Assembly (NCBI RefSeq): GCF_017876535.1
Contig: NZ_JAGIOF010000004.1
Span: 186,001-250,000 of the forward strand
Direction: 5' to 3'
DNA length: 64,000 nucleotides
Origin: Paeniglutamicibacter kerguelensis
GTDB lineage: Bacteria > Actinomycetota > Actinomycetes > Actinomycetales > Micrococcaceae
How positions within the stretch are numbered: position 1 is the first letter of the stretch; every line of letters begins with the position of its first letter. The notes beneath the pieces were generated by a model. The model did not search any database, had not been told where the DNA came from, and saw only the letters and a list, made by a program, of their open reading frames with translations. Shown here in pieces: positions 8,995 through 17,328 of this stretch. A program made the translations under genes and the position numbers.

Positions 8995-9558
8995 TCACGA
9001 GGGAAGTACCAGTGGTTCGTCGTTGACGCTGCGCACCTTCCACGATCCATCGGAATCATCCATTAGTGCCACCGAACCGTTACGGATTTGATCCAGCTTG
9101 TATCCGGCGAACGACGAGAGGGTGTAGCGAATGATGGTTCCGTGGCAGACGATGGCAACGTTCTTCCCGGGGAATTCCGCCGCAATCAGGCCAATCGCAT
9201 TCCGGCCCCGGGCAACCACTGATTCGAGCGGTTCGATGCCGCCGCCGGTCCTGTTGGGCCAGTGCTTTTCAGACTCCTCAAGGGTCATTCCCTCGGCCTG
9301 CCCGTAGTCCCGCTCAATGAGCTCGTCGTAGCTTCGGCCCAGTTCAATGCCCAGGTCCGCGGCCATGATTTGTGCCGTCTCCCGCGCACGGGACAGCGGG
9401 GAGCTGACGATCACGTCCCAGCCGCCGCGCCCGAGGACGGTGACAGCGTCGAGGGCCTGCCGGCGCCCGACGTCGTTCAGCGGAATGTCTGTGGATCCCT
9501 GCAGGAAATCCTGCGCGTTCCAGTCGGTTTGGCCGTGGCGGATGAATCCTAATTTCAT
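8995..9558 (-). CDS. Histidine phosphatase family protein (phosphoglycerate-mutase-like)
   Basis: 187-residue cytosolic phosphatase. The catalytic LGFIRHGQTDWN (RHG) is at residues 3-14, the S-x-x-x-RA-x-ET motif (SPLSRARETA) near 57, E-R-x-YG (ERDYGQAEG) near 88, and the second His in VCHGTIIR near 145. This is the full set of the RHG phosphatase branch and fits a broad sugar-phosphate or nucleotide phosphatase; the substrate is not determined. The start ATG shares ATGA with the stop of the sialidase gene, so the pair is translationally coupled. That suggests a role in handling a product of the sialidase reaction, but this is inference. Confidence 0.9.
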   Translation of the reverse strand: MKLGFIRHGQTDWNAQDFLQGSTDIPLNDVGRRQALDAVTVLGRGGWDVIVSSPLSRARETAQIMAADLGIELGRSYDELIERDYGQAEGMTLEESEKHWPNRTGGGIEPLESVVARGRNAIGLIAAEFPGKNVAIVCHGTIIRYTLSSFAGYKLDQIRNGSVALMDDSDGSWKVRSVNDEPLVLPS

Positions 9559-11204
9559 GCTTCCATTCTCTTCCCCTGCGAGCCCTGCGGGCCATGTCCC
9601 GCCGGCAGGGCATTTTCCATGTCCATGACCAAACCTGTTGCGGTGTCCGCCCGGAAACAGCGTTCCCACCGGCGACCCCCGGCTTCCACCAAGCACCGGA
9701 CAATCGCCTCGCCGCGGTCCACGTCGTCCTCCGTGATCGTGTAGGTGGGCGTGAAGTACAGGACATGTCCCCCGGGTTCCACCTTTGCGGCGGGGAAGTC
9801 GGCAGCCAAGTCACCATCAAAGTTCCCCGCCAGCTCCGCCTCAACCGTTTCGCTGCCGTGGTTCCTGAAGCGCCCGGTGAAGGCCAGGATGTCACCGGCC
9901 CGAAGCCCCGGCGCGGCGGGGCCGTAGTTCACGTCCTGGGCCTCGCGGGAGCCAAGGACCTGGTCCCCGTCCCCGTATCCCTGCCCGATTTCCTTCCACG
10001 TGTGCACGCCCCACTGGGACGGTGCCGCGGAAATGGCATGGGATTCCCCGACGCTTATCCAGGTCTCGGGGCGGCCGGGGGTGATGGAACGCAGCACCAT
10101 GGAAAAGGCCCCGCCGTCGTCATCGATATACGCTTCGTTTTGGGCCTGCAGCTCCTCCAGGGCCAAGGCTGCCGCGTCCAGCCGTGCAAAGACGATTTCG
10201 CTATAGCCGTTGGCCTCGTAGAGCACGCCGAGCGAACCGTCCGCGAGCACGGCGCCGGTGGAGTACGCGCTGGAACCGGGGCAGATCGCCGCCACCGGCC
10301 GCCAGCTGGCACCCTCGTCGCGGGAGATGCTGAGCACTGTGTTGCGCCGCAGGTCGGCGTCCCTGTTGTTGGTGGCCAGCAGCACACCGGGGCCGGTGCC
10401 CTGTCCCGGAAGCCCGAAGATGCTTCCGTTGTCGCTGGGGTCCGGAAGGCTCGGCACCGGCACCAGCGGCCCGTAGCTGTGTCCGCCGTCCGTGGACAGC
10501 GCCTGCAACCTGGTGCCGCGGGCGCGCGAATTCAACAGCACGCGTCCGCCGGAAAGCTCGACGACCTTGTTTTCGTTCGCCTCGCCGGCCGCGGCCTCCC
10601 CGAGCGTCCAGCTTTCGCCATGGTCATCCGAGTAGGCGGAGACGGCGCGGATTTCGCCATGCAGCAGGATCACCATTTGCTGGATCAGTCGCCCTGCCCA
10701 CGGCCCCTCTTGCAGCTGGATCCCGGACCCGGCGGCCGCAAAGAGGCCGGTGATGCCGGCGCGCTTGAGCTGCCCGGTGATGCGGCGGTGCGTCCAGCTC
10801 AGTCCGTCGTCGTCCGAAAAGGAGATGTCAACGTGCTGCACCGCGTCCTCGGGCTCGAGGCCTTCGACGGCCTCGAAGAAGCCGGCATGGGTGCCCGCCG
10901 CGTGGAAGCAGAAGATCCGCCCGGTGCCCCGGTCCACCAGCAGGCTGGGATCCCCGAAACCCTGCAGCCCGGTGCCGCTGCGGATCTCCCGCTGCGCTTC
11001 CCAGTTCAGTCCGTTGTCTAGGCTGCGCCGCAGCAGGAGGTCAATGGTGTTGGGCAGGTCGTCGAGGTTCGGCCGCCCGTCATAGGCGGCCAGGACGGTC
11101 CCCCGGGCGGAAACCGCCAGCGCGGGAATCCGGTATTGGCGGTGTCCATCGATGCCGCGGGCGGCGAGAACCTGGTGCGAGAATCCTTGGGAAGCATTGG
11201 GCAT
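9555..11204 (-). CDS. Exo-alpha-sialidase (GH33-like, BNR repeats)
   Basis: 549-residue neuraminidase-type glycoside hydrolase. The YRIPALAV stretch near residue 24 holds the catalytic-triad Arg (RIP motif), and five Asp-box/BNR repeats follow: SLDNGLNW, SFSDDDGLSW, YSDDHGESW, STDGGHSYG and SISRDEGASW. The last 120 or so residues form a separate beta-rich domain (GDILAFTGRFRNHGSETVEA), Ig-like or NEW3-like. Such enzymes release terminal sialic acids. No signal peptide is visible after ATG 11204, unusual for a glycan-cleaving sialidase, so it may act inside the cell or be secreted otherwise. The stop overlaps the phosphatase start. Confidence 0.85.
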   Translation of the reverse strand: MPNASQGFSHQVLAARGIDGHRQYRIPALAVSARGTVLAAYDGRPNLDDLPNTIDLLLRRSLDNGLNWEAQREIRSGTGLQGFGDPSLLVDRGTGRIFCFHAAGTHAGFFEAVEGLEPEDAVQHVDISFSDDDGLSWTHRRITGQLKRAGITGLFAAAGSGIQLQEGPWAGRLIQQMVILLHGEIRAVSAYSDDHGESWTLGEAAAGEANENKVVELSGGRVLLNSRARGTRLQALSTDGGHSYGPLVPVPSLPDPSDNGSIFGLPGQGTGPGVLLATNNRDADLRRNTVLSISRDEGASWRPVAAICPGSSAYSTGAVLADGSLGVLYEANGYSEIVFARLDAAALALEELQAQNEAYIDDDGGAFSMVLRSITPGRPETWISVGESHAISAAPSQWGVHTWKEIGQGYGDGDQVLGSREAQDVNYGPAAPGLRAGDILAFTGRFRNHGSETVEAELAGNFDGDLAADFPAAKVEPGGHVLYFTPTYTITEDDVDRGEAIVRCLVEAGGRRWERCFRADTATGLVMDMENALPAGHGPQGSQGKRMEA

Positions 11205-11384
11205 CCTTCAGATCTACCCGTATTGGCACGGCGGACCAAGTTGGTTCGGCTTGGTTACGGGAATCGGAAGCCGTACCTGAACCAAGTTGCGATCCCACGA
11301 GCCAGCCCCGATCGTCGCTGCCATCGGATTGAGCCGGATCGGCCACCGCAATGATGCCTTGCCGATTCCGGGCCGACACAATGA

Positions 11385-11585
11385 CGTTGGGCTTGGCTTT
11401 GTGCTCGCTGGCACAAAATCGATGCGGGCGCCAACGGCTTGGGAACCACGCTGAAAACATTCACGAAAGTGCACCTGCGCACCGACACTGGGGAACGTTC
11501 CGGCCTGTGCCCAGCCTGCCGTGCGCAGGGTTTTGGATGTCGGGCCATTGACGTGTGGTTCGCCCCGGCAAAGGACGTGGCCTAG
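11385..11585 (+). pseudogene. Unassigned open frame with Cys motif, no clear start
   Basis: Within the 395-base gap between the sialidase start and the AsnC regulator stop, one plus-strand frame is open from the TGA at 11382 to the TAG at 11583. It encodes a protein-like sequence containing LRTDTGERSGLCPACRAQGF and ends WFAPAKDVA. No ATG or GTG opens it at a sensible place. It could be the 3' remnant of a lost gene or chance. I do not recognise the family. Confidence 0.22.
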
Positions 11586-11599
11586 TGCCGTGCCGCTAA

Positions 11600-12601
11600 C
11601 TATTCTCCGCGCCACAAAGGCAGGGGAACCAATCCACGGTTCCTTCCCGCCTCGTCCAGAAGGTGACCGAGCCGCTTGTAGTAGCGGATTACCGCCTGCC
11701 GAGAGATTACGGTGCTTCCCGGAGCGCGAGTTGCCAGCTCCCGCTCGTGGCCTTGGACTTCCAGATAGTCGCGGACCCACAACGTCACCACGAGGTTTTG
11801 GGCACCCAAAACCTGTGCACTGAGGCGGCAATTTGGCAGTTCCGAGAAATACCGGCCCACTGCATCCACATGTGTTGCGGGAACGTTGAGGACAAGCGTC
11901 ACCTCCCGCATGCCTTGCTGAAAGTCCATTGACGTATCGCACCTGAGCGCCATGTAGCCCGCGGCGAGAAAGCGTTCCAGTCTCCGCTTGGCCGTCTGGG
12001 GCGAGACCATGCAAGCGGCACCCATTTCCGCCCAAGTAGCCCTCCCATCGCGGGCGAGTTCCTCCAACAAGAGCGCATCGAGCCCGTCCGGTTGAAACTC
12101 GGGTTGTGGCGGCTGGCGGCTGGCGGCAACGAGCTGCGCGCGCCCCGGTTCCAAGGTGCCGCTACGCCACTCGGCGGCCTGCCTGTATAGCTTGGTGATG
12201 AAGACGATCTCTCTTTGGATCACCCCCGGCAAATCAGCAAATGCGCCCGAGAGAATATCCATCAAGGCTTCATGACTCGAGGCAAAGCAGTCGATGAACA
12301 GATCGTGCGACCCCGACACCAGGGATACCGTGCCGAAAGCCGGTTCTGCGCAGAGGCGGCTGACAATGGCGTCGAGCTCAGCGGGCACGGAGGACACATA
12401 AATGAACGCCGACCACCCCACGCTGGGGTAGCGCGGTCCCGGAGCGGGAGTGATCCAGGCCAGCCCCTGCTCCGCGAGGACGTTCCAGTGACGGGCAACG
12501 GTGGGCGCGGAAAGACCAAGTGCATCAGCGACCCTGGCCCAGTCAGCACGGGGATTGACCTGCAACGCATTGACGATTTCAAGGTCCAGTTCGGAGATCA
12601 T
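11600..12601 (-). CDS. Lrp/AsnC-type regulator with duplicated modules
   Basis: 333 residues, about twice the length of a normal Lrp/AsnC protein. A winged helix is at residues 3-50 (ELDLEIVNALQVNPRADWAR), followed by a ligand-binding RAM-like domain, then a second helix-turn-helix near 170-215 (LLLEELARDGRATWAEMGAA) and a second RAM-like domain. Duplicated AsnC regulators of this kind are common in actinobacteria and usually sense an amino acid or peptide. It is divergent from the MFS transporter and amidohydrolase operon across 127 bases, so it most likely controls that operon and itself. Confidence 0.88.
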   Translation of the reverse strand: MISELDLEIVNALQVNPRADWARVADALGLSAPTVARHWNVLAEQGLAWITPAPGPRYPSVGWSAFIYVSSVPAELDAIVSRLCAEPAFGTVSLVSGSHDLFIDCFASSHEALMDILSGAFADLPGVIQREIVFITKLYRQAAEWRSGTLEPGRAQLVAASRQPPQPEFQPDGLDALLLEELARDGRATWAEMGAACMVSPQTAKRRLERFLAAGYMALRCDTSMDFQQGMREVTLVLNVPATHVDAVGRYFSELPNCRLSAQVLGAQNLVVTLWVRDYLEVQGHERELATRAPGSTVISRQAVIRYYKRLGHLLDEAGRNRGLVPLPLWRGE

Positions 12602-12728
12602 GGTTGATTCTTACATATCAATCATTTCTCTGGTGATTTCAAACAGTTTAGATGCGCCACACGGACACAAAGATAGCGTTGTGACTCGCGCCACTCGGGC
12701 GCAAGCGCCTCAAACCATAAGGAATCAC
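12602..12728. promoter_or_regulatory. Divergent promoter region, AsnC regulator / MFS-amidohydrolase
   Basis: 127 AT-richer bases between the divergent regulator and transporter. The stretch from 12608 to 12650 is clearly AT-rich and holds imperfect dyads such as ATTCTTACATATCAATCAT, plausible for an Lrp/AsnC operator. No exact consensus was found. The transporter is preceded by AAGGAATCAC before ATG 12729. Confidence 0.4.
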
Positions 12729-14150
12729 ATGGTAAACAAGACAGCGCCACCGGCCACGGCGGCCATTGCGCGACGAACCATCCTGGGCATGATCGTGGCG
12801 ATGGCCCTGATCGAATCGCTCAGCGGCGTCACCCAGGGATACTTGAATCCCATCCTGCCCGCACTCGGGCCCGTCTTTTCGATCGACGATCCGACGATCA
12901 ACGGCATCTTCCTGATCTCGAATGTCAGCTTTGCCGTGCTCACGCCGATTATCTCGCGGCTCGGCGACAGCTATGGATACCGGCTCGTGCTTCGCTGGTC
13001 GACAGGCGTTGTCACGCTCGGGGTGCTCATGATGGCCCTCTGGCCGTCACTGTGGACAGTGACGGTGGGCGTTGTAATGCTCACCTGCGTCGTTGGGTTC
13101 ATCCCGCTCATGATGGGCATACTGAGAGTCACCAGCCCGGGACATACCCGCACGGGAGTCAGCGTAATGATCGGCATGCTGATGATCATGGTTGGCGCGG
13201 GCGGTCTGCTGGCCGGAATCGTCGGCGTCACCGACCCCACCCTGGGGTTCTGGGTAGCGGTCCCGTTTGCTGTAGTGGCACTGGTTTGCTCCTTCCTGCT
13301 GCCAGATGCCGGGACGCCCACGAGGGAGGGACTCGCCTTCACACCGCTCCTGGCTTGTTCATTGGGACTGATTGGCTTTGTGGTTGCACTTTCGATGGGC
13401 CCGGATTGGGGCTGGTGGGATATCCGGACCATCGGTTCCGGATTGCTGGGGCTGGCGTTGCTGGCGGCCTGGGCCGTGCTTGACATCCGGAACCCGGGCG
13501 GCGGAAAGAGGTTCATGGACCTGCGCATGCTCGCGAACCCGCGGATCCGCGCCGTATCGCTGGCCACGTTCTTCTTCGGCTTCGCGTCCATCAGCTACTT
13601 CGGCACGAACGGGATCTTCTTGCACGCGAACCCGGACAAGGCGGGCTACGGATTCGCTCTTGGTCCGCTCATGATTGCCATTGTCCTTGCCGTGGCATCG
13701 GTGTTCTCGCTGGTCTCCTCGTTGTCGACCGCACCGCTGCTGAGGATATTCGGCGAGCGTGCGACCCTGGTCTTCGCCGGCCTCCTGCTGGCGGGCGGTT
13801 TCGTGGTCATGGCCGTAGCGCATGGTTCCTTTGTGGCGTACTGTGTCGGGTTTGCGATGTTCAACCTCAGCTTGGGGATGTACCAGGCGGGGACTCGAGC
13901 GCTCTCCGTTGAGGGTGTGCCGCTGGAGGAGACCTCTACCGCGGCCGGCCTCAATGAGCTGGCGCTCTCAGTGGGCATTGCGGTTGGTGCGGCCGTGGTG
14001 AAAATGATTTCATCGACGTTCGCCGTCTCTGGTCACATTAGCGAGGGTGGCCTCATCGCAATCTGGGGAGCATTGGCCGTTGCCGCACTGGTCGCAGCGG
14101 CAGCCTCCGCCAGCTACCCCAAGCGCAAGGCCTCCGGGGTCCTGGCATGA
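12729..14150 (+). CDS. MFS transporter
   Basis: 473 residues with about 12-14 hydrophobic segments. The loop after the second segment (SRLGDSYGYRLVLRWS) matches the MFS signature region G-x-x-x-D-x-x-G-R-R. The pattern resembles the drug:H+ antiporter families but the substrate cannot be inferred from the protein. ATG 12729 is chosen because AAGGA lies ten bases upstream and hydrophobic sequence begins soon after; the open frame upstream overlaps the divergent regulator and is not coding. Its stop overlaps the amidohydrolase ATG (ATGA), so importer or exporter and hydrolase act as a pair. A role in moving N-acyl amino acids, peptides or their products is likely (inference). Confidence 0.88.
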   Translation: MVNKTAPPATAAIARRTILGMIVAMALIESLSGVTQGYLNPILPALGPVFSIDDPTINGIFLISNVSFAVLTPIISRLGDSYGYRLVLRWSTGVVTLGVLMMALWPSLWTVTVGVVMLTCVVGFIPLMMGILRVTSPGHTRTGVSVMIGMLMIMVGAGGLLAGIVGVTDPTLGFWVAVPFAVVALVCSFLLPDAGTPTREGLAFTPLLACSLGLIGFVVALSMGPDWGWWDIRTIGSGLLGLALLAAWAVLDIRNPGGGKRFMDLRMLANPRIRAVSLATFFFGFASISYFGTNGIFLHANPDKAGYGFALGPLMIAIVLAVASVFSLVSSLSTAPLLRIFGERATLVFAGLLLAGGFVVMAVAHGSFVAYCVGFAMFNLSLGMYQAGTRALSVEGVPLEETSTAAGLNELALSVGIAVGAAVVKMISSTFAVSGHISEGGLIAIWGALAVAALVAAAASASYPKRKASGVLA

Positions 14151-15361
14151 GCGCACCTGTCCAGCCAACCGATTTTCTCCAGGCGCCGGAAGCGATCCCG
14201 GCCTTGGACGCCGGGATCGAGGGCAGAGTGGCAGCAGCCTTGGAGCGCTGGCAATCCGATGTTCTTGGCCTGAGCCATGCAATTCATGCCGATCCCGAGC
14301 CCAGCGGGGAAGAGTTTCGTGCCGCGGACCGGGTCTCCAAGCTGCTGAAAAAGGCCGGCTTCACTTTCGATGCCGTCCAGCCCGAATTGTCGACTTCTTT
14401 CAGTGCGCGGTTCGGTTCCGGAGAACTGGTGGTGGCGCTCTGCGTCGAATACGATGCCCTGCCGTTCATTGGACACGCCTGTGGGCACAATGTGAACGCG
14501 GCTTCCGCCGTGGGTTCCGCCCTGGGCCTGGCTGCCGTGGCCGGGGAGCTTGGCGTCACCGTCAAGGTGTTGGGCACGCCGGCCGAGGAGACCACGGGCG
14601 GCAAGGTGGACCTGATCAACGAAGGCTTCTTCGCCGATGTTTCAATGGCCATGATGGCCCATGCCGGTTCCGAGGACGTGGTTGGTGGCACCTCGCTGGC
14701 CGTGTGCATGTGGGACGTGCTCTACGAGGGCCGTCCCGCGCACGCCGCAGCAGCACCAGAGGAGGGCATCAATGCCCTGGACGCATTGGTTGTCGCGCAA
14801 ACCGCCGTCGCCCTGGCAAGGCAACAGCTTCCTCCGGGGTCCGTTGTGTCGCTGATTGTTACGGAGGGCGGGAACGCGGTCAACGTCATCCCAGAACGCG
14901 CCCGGGCCAGCGTGGAAATGCGATCGCCCAGCATGGCCAGCTTGGGCATCATCGAGGGACGGGTTCGGCGTTGCCTGGAGGCCGGTGCACATGCCAGCGG
15001 CAGCTCCCTCACGATCACTCCCACAGGCCACCCCTTCGTGGAGCTGCGGCAGGATCTCTTCCTGTCCGAGGCCTACTGCAAGTCGATGGCTGTCCGGGGG
15101 CGGGACGTCCGTTTCAGCACGGAGCCGGTGGCGTCCACCGACATGGGCAACGTCTCCCACCTGGTGCCAAGCATTCACCCGTTGCTGGGGTACGACGTGG
15201 GTGGCGCCGTCCATCACACGGCAGAGTTTGCCAGCCACGGGGTGTCGGTCTCCGCAGACAGGGCGGTGCTCGACGGCGCCTTCGGCCTGGCCATGGCAGC
15301 CAGCGCGGCGGCAGCCGACCCCCGGCAACGAGAACGGCTGCTCAGCAACCCCCACGGATGA
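14147..15361 (+). CDS. M20-family amidohydrolase (aminobenzoyl-glutamate/N-acyl amino acid hydrolase type)
   Basis: 404-residue cytosolic zinc- or manganese-dependent amidohydrolase. Metal-site motifs: EYDALPFIGHACGHN near 103-117, GTPAEETTGGK near 145 with the catalytic Glu pair, and MMAHAGSED near 168. The lid domain contains the EGRPAHAA motif (residues about 193-200), and a late HHTAEFA supplies the last metal-binding His. This places it in the M20D/AbgB-like branch that hydrolyses amide bonds such as p-aminobenzoyl-glutamate or N-acyl amino acids. It is translationally coupled to the MFS transporter and followed by a strong terminator. Confidence 0.88.
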   Translation: MSAPVQPTDFLQAPEAIPALDAGIEGRVAAALERWQSDVLGLSHAIHADPEPSGEEFRAADRVSKLLKKAGFTFDAVQPELSTSFSARFGSGELVVALCVEYDALPFIGHACGHNVNAASAVGSALGLAAVAGELGVTVKVLGTPAEETTGGKVDLINEGFFADVSMAMMAHAGSEDVVGGTSLAVCMWDVLYEGRPAHAAAAPEEGINALDALVVAQTAVALARQQLPPGSVVSLIVTEGGNAVNVIPERARASVEMRSPSMASLGIIEGRVRRCLEAGAHASGSSLTITPTGHPFVELRQDLFLSEAYCKSMAVRGRDVRFSTEPVASTDMGNVSHLVPSIHPLLGYDVGGAVHHTAEFASHGVSVSADRAVLDGAFGLAMAASAAAADPRQRERLLSNPHG

Positions 15362-15400
15362 TCTGCCCACCATCCGGATCGAAACCGGGTGTCTGGACTA

Positions 15401-15456
15401 AACGCCGTTGGCGGTTTCCCGTATTGAATACGGGCAACCGCCAGCGGCGTTTTTTG
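15401..15456 (+). terminator. Rho-independent terminator after the amidohydrolase
   Basis: A long hairpin with arms AACGCCGTTGGCGGTT and AACCGCCAGCGGCGTT, plus an inner CCCGTAT/ATACGGG pair, followed by a run of six T. It lies about 40 bases past the amidohydrolase stop. Confidence 0.9.
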
Positions 15457-15475
15457 CGTACGGAGGCCACTTCTT

Positions 15476-15760
15476 CTACCCCGGCAGGCCTTCATAGACC
15501 ACGTTGCCGGTCTTGAGGTTTTCGTTGATGAGTTCGGGAAACATCTTGAGGAACGTTTCTCACTCGGTCACGAAGTTGTCCTTGATGATGGCCGGCACTA
15601 TGTACACCGGTTTGGCGCTGACTGCCTCGCTCAGGCACCCGGCCCCATCGGGTCGCCGCGGACCAGGTTTCCACGGGCAGGGCCGCCGGCACACATACGT
15701 AGGCAGCAACCGGAACCATGGCCACGATGCGCTCGCCGCCGTAGCCATCCGATTAAAGAC
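15476..15760 (-). pseudogene. Broken gene remnant, family not recognised
   Basis: Minus-strand remnant between two terminators. The 5' part reads GYGGERIVAMVPVAAYVCV then PAALPVETW in one frame. A frameshift is needed to reach LSEAVSAKPVYIVPAIIKDN, which continues to FVTE, an in-frame TGA near 15560, then ETFLKMFPELINENLKTGN and VVYEGLPG and a stop at 15476. The TGA probably replaces TGG. At least two lesions plus a missing start show it is dead. The protein looks genuine but I cannot name it. Confidence 0.6.
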
Positions 15761-15763
15761 CGA

Positions 15764-15809
15764 GGGGCGTGGCCGCGGATCCGTTGTTGCGAATCCGCGG
15801 CCACGCCCC
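15764..15809 (-). terminator. Hairpin terminator downstream of dadA
   Basis: Perfect 17-base inverted repeat, GGGGCGTGGCCGCGGAT and ATCCGCGGCCACGCCCC, with a 12-base loop, 26 bases past the dadA stop. On the minus strand only a weak T-rich stretch follows. Confidence 0.8.
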
Positions 15810-15834
15810 CGTCGCCGTTGCGCCGGACGGCGAT

Positions 15835-17187
15835 CTAGCGCAACGGGTTGAAGTGCCGCATCACGGCCGGGACCGATTCCCCGGTGATCGATGCGGCAAG
15901 CATCTTGCCGGTCAGCGGACCCAGCGCCACGCCCCACATGCCGTGCCCGCCTGCAACGTGCACGCGGGAGGAACGGGTGGCGCCGATCAGCGGCAGGCCG
16001 TCGGTGGTGCAGGGGCGCGATCCGACCCATTCCTCCTGGCGGTCCTCCCAGTTGATGCCCTTGAACAGCGGGGAGGCGGCCGCAACGATCGCCTCGATCC
16101 GCTTGGGTTCCAGCGGGTGGTCGGCGTCGCGGAACTCCATGGTCCCGGCAACCCGGAAGCGGTCCCCCAGCGGGGTGCAGGCCACGCGTTGTGCCGGGAA
16201 ATAGATCGGGTGGGTCGGCATGACCTCGGGAACCACCGTGAAGGAGTAGCCGCGGCCGGCCTGGACCACGCGCTTGACGCCGAACTTCCGAGCGAGCTGG
16301 CCCAGCCAGGCACCGGAGGCGATGACCACCGAGTCGGCGTTCTGGCTCCGGCCCTGCGCGTCCACCACCTCTACACCGTTGGCGTGTTCGCGGATGTCGG
16401 CCACGTCGAAGTCGGTGACGATTTCCGCGCCGCGCGCCAGCACCGAGTCGGCGAGCGAGTCCATGAACTTGGGCGGGTTGATGAAACGCTGGTGGTGGAT
16501 CTGGACGCCAGCCTTGACCCCGTCGCCCAGGGTCGGTTCCATGGCGCGGATTTCCTCGGCGCTCATCAAGTCGAATTCGACCTTGCCTCCGGAGGCGCGG
16601 ATGCCCTCGAACTCGTGCAGCAGGGCGTCGCGGTCCTTGAGGTTCTTGAAACCGGTGAGGAACGGTTCGGCGGGCTTGGCTTTTTCGTGCATGCCCGCGG
16701 AGAGCGCCACCGACCCCGCGTCGGACCCCGCGCCGCCTGCATGCGCGCTCGAGTCGTTGCGGGCGATCTTGGTAATGGAGCTGCCGTCGGAAATCTCGTC
16801 GAAGGCATCAAGGCCGGTGGCGCCGATCTCGCTGAAGACGGCCATGGCCTCGCGCCACTTTCCCGGCGTGCAATGCCGGGCGAACCCGAGCAGGAAGCGG
16901 ATCAGCGAGGGCTTTGCCGAGAGCGGGATGTAAAGCGGCGAGGCCGGGTCGAACATCGTCTTCAGCCCGTAGGTCAGCACCGATGGCTCGCTCAGCGGAA
17001 GCGTAAGGGCCGGGGTGAGCCAGCCGGCGTTGCCCCAGGAGGAACCCGCGGCCACACCTTTGCGGTCCACGATGGTGACCTTGACGCCACGCTCCTGGAG
17101 GTACCAGGCGGTGGAAAGCCCCACCATGCCCGCACCGACGACAACAACATGCTCCGGGGTCTGCGTATTGACCATCTCTGGCTCCAA
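15835..17187 (-). CDS. dadA: FAD-dependent D-amino acid dehydrogenase (DadA-like)
   Basis: 450-residue flavoenzyme of the DAO/DadA superfamily. The N-terminal Rossmann dinucleotide site is VVVGAGMVGLSTAWYL followed by an acidic TIVDRKG, then AGSSWGNAGWLTP. The C-terminal FAD-binding region is DGLPLIGATRSSRVHVAGGH with GMWGVALGPLTGKML. DadA oxidises D-alanine to pyruvate and ammonia, passing electrons to the respiratory chain. ATG 17187 or 17175 may be used. It lies directly downstream of xsc with a hairpin between. In a taurine locus that also encodes alanine racemase, D-alanine is the natural candidate substrate, but glycine oxidase or another amino acid oxidase activity is not excluded. Confidence 0.85.
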   Translation of the reverse strand: MEPEMVNTQTPEHVVVVGAGMVGLSTAWYLQERGVKVTIVDRKGVAAGSSWGNAGWLTPALTLPLSEPSVLTYGLKTMFDPASPLYIPLSAKPSLIRFLLGFARHCTPGKWREAMAVFSEIGATGLDAFDEISDGSSITKIARNDSSAHAGGAGSDAGSVALSAGMHEKAKPAEPFLTGFKNLKDRDALLHEFEGIRASGGKVEFDLMSAEEIRAMEPTLGDGVKAGVQIHHQRFINPPKFMDSLADSVLARGAEIVTDFDVADIREHANGVEVVDAQGRSQNADSVVIASGAWLGQLARKFGVKRVVQAGRGYSFTVVPEVMPTHPIYFPAQRVACTPLGDRFRVAGTMEFRDADHPLEPKRIEAIVAAASPLFKGINWEDRQEEWVGSRPCTTDGLPLIGATRSSRVHVAGGHGMWGVALGPLTGKMLAASITGESVPAVMRHFNPLR

Positions 17188-17262
17188 TCTGAGTTCATGG
17201 TTGCGGCCGCACCAGCACCTCTCTGTGCGCCTGCAGCCGGGAAAATCCTGGTGTTCCGTGGC

Positions 17263-17297
17263 GGGGCCGGCCGGGTCCCACTTGCCCGGCCGGCCCC
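17263..17297 (-). terminator. Hairpin between xsc and dadA
   Basis: Inverted repeat GGGGCCGGCCGGG / CCCGGCCGGCCCC with a nine-base loop, 32 bases past the xsc stop and 76 bases before the dadA start. No T-run follows on the minus strand, so it may attenuate rather than stop transcription into dadA. Confidence 0.7.
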
Positions 17298-17328
17298 GTC
17301 ACGAGTCTTGAAGGAAAACCGCGTCGGT

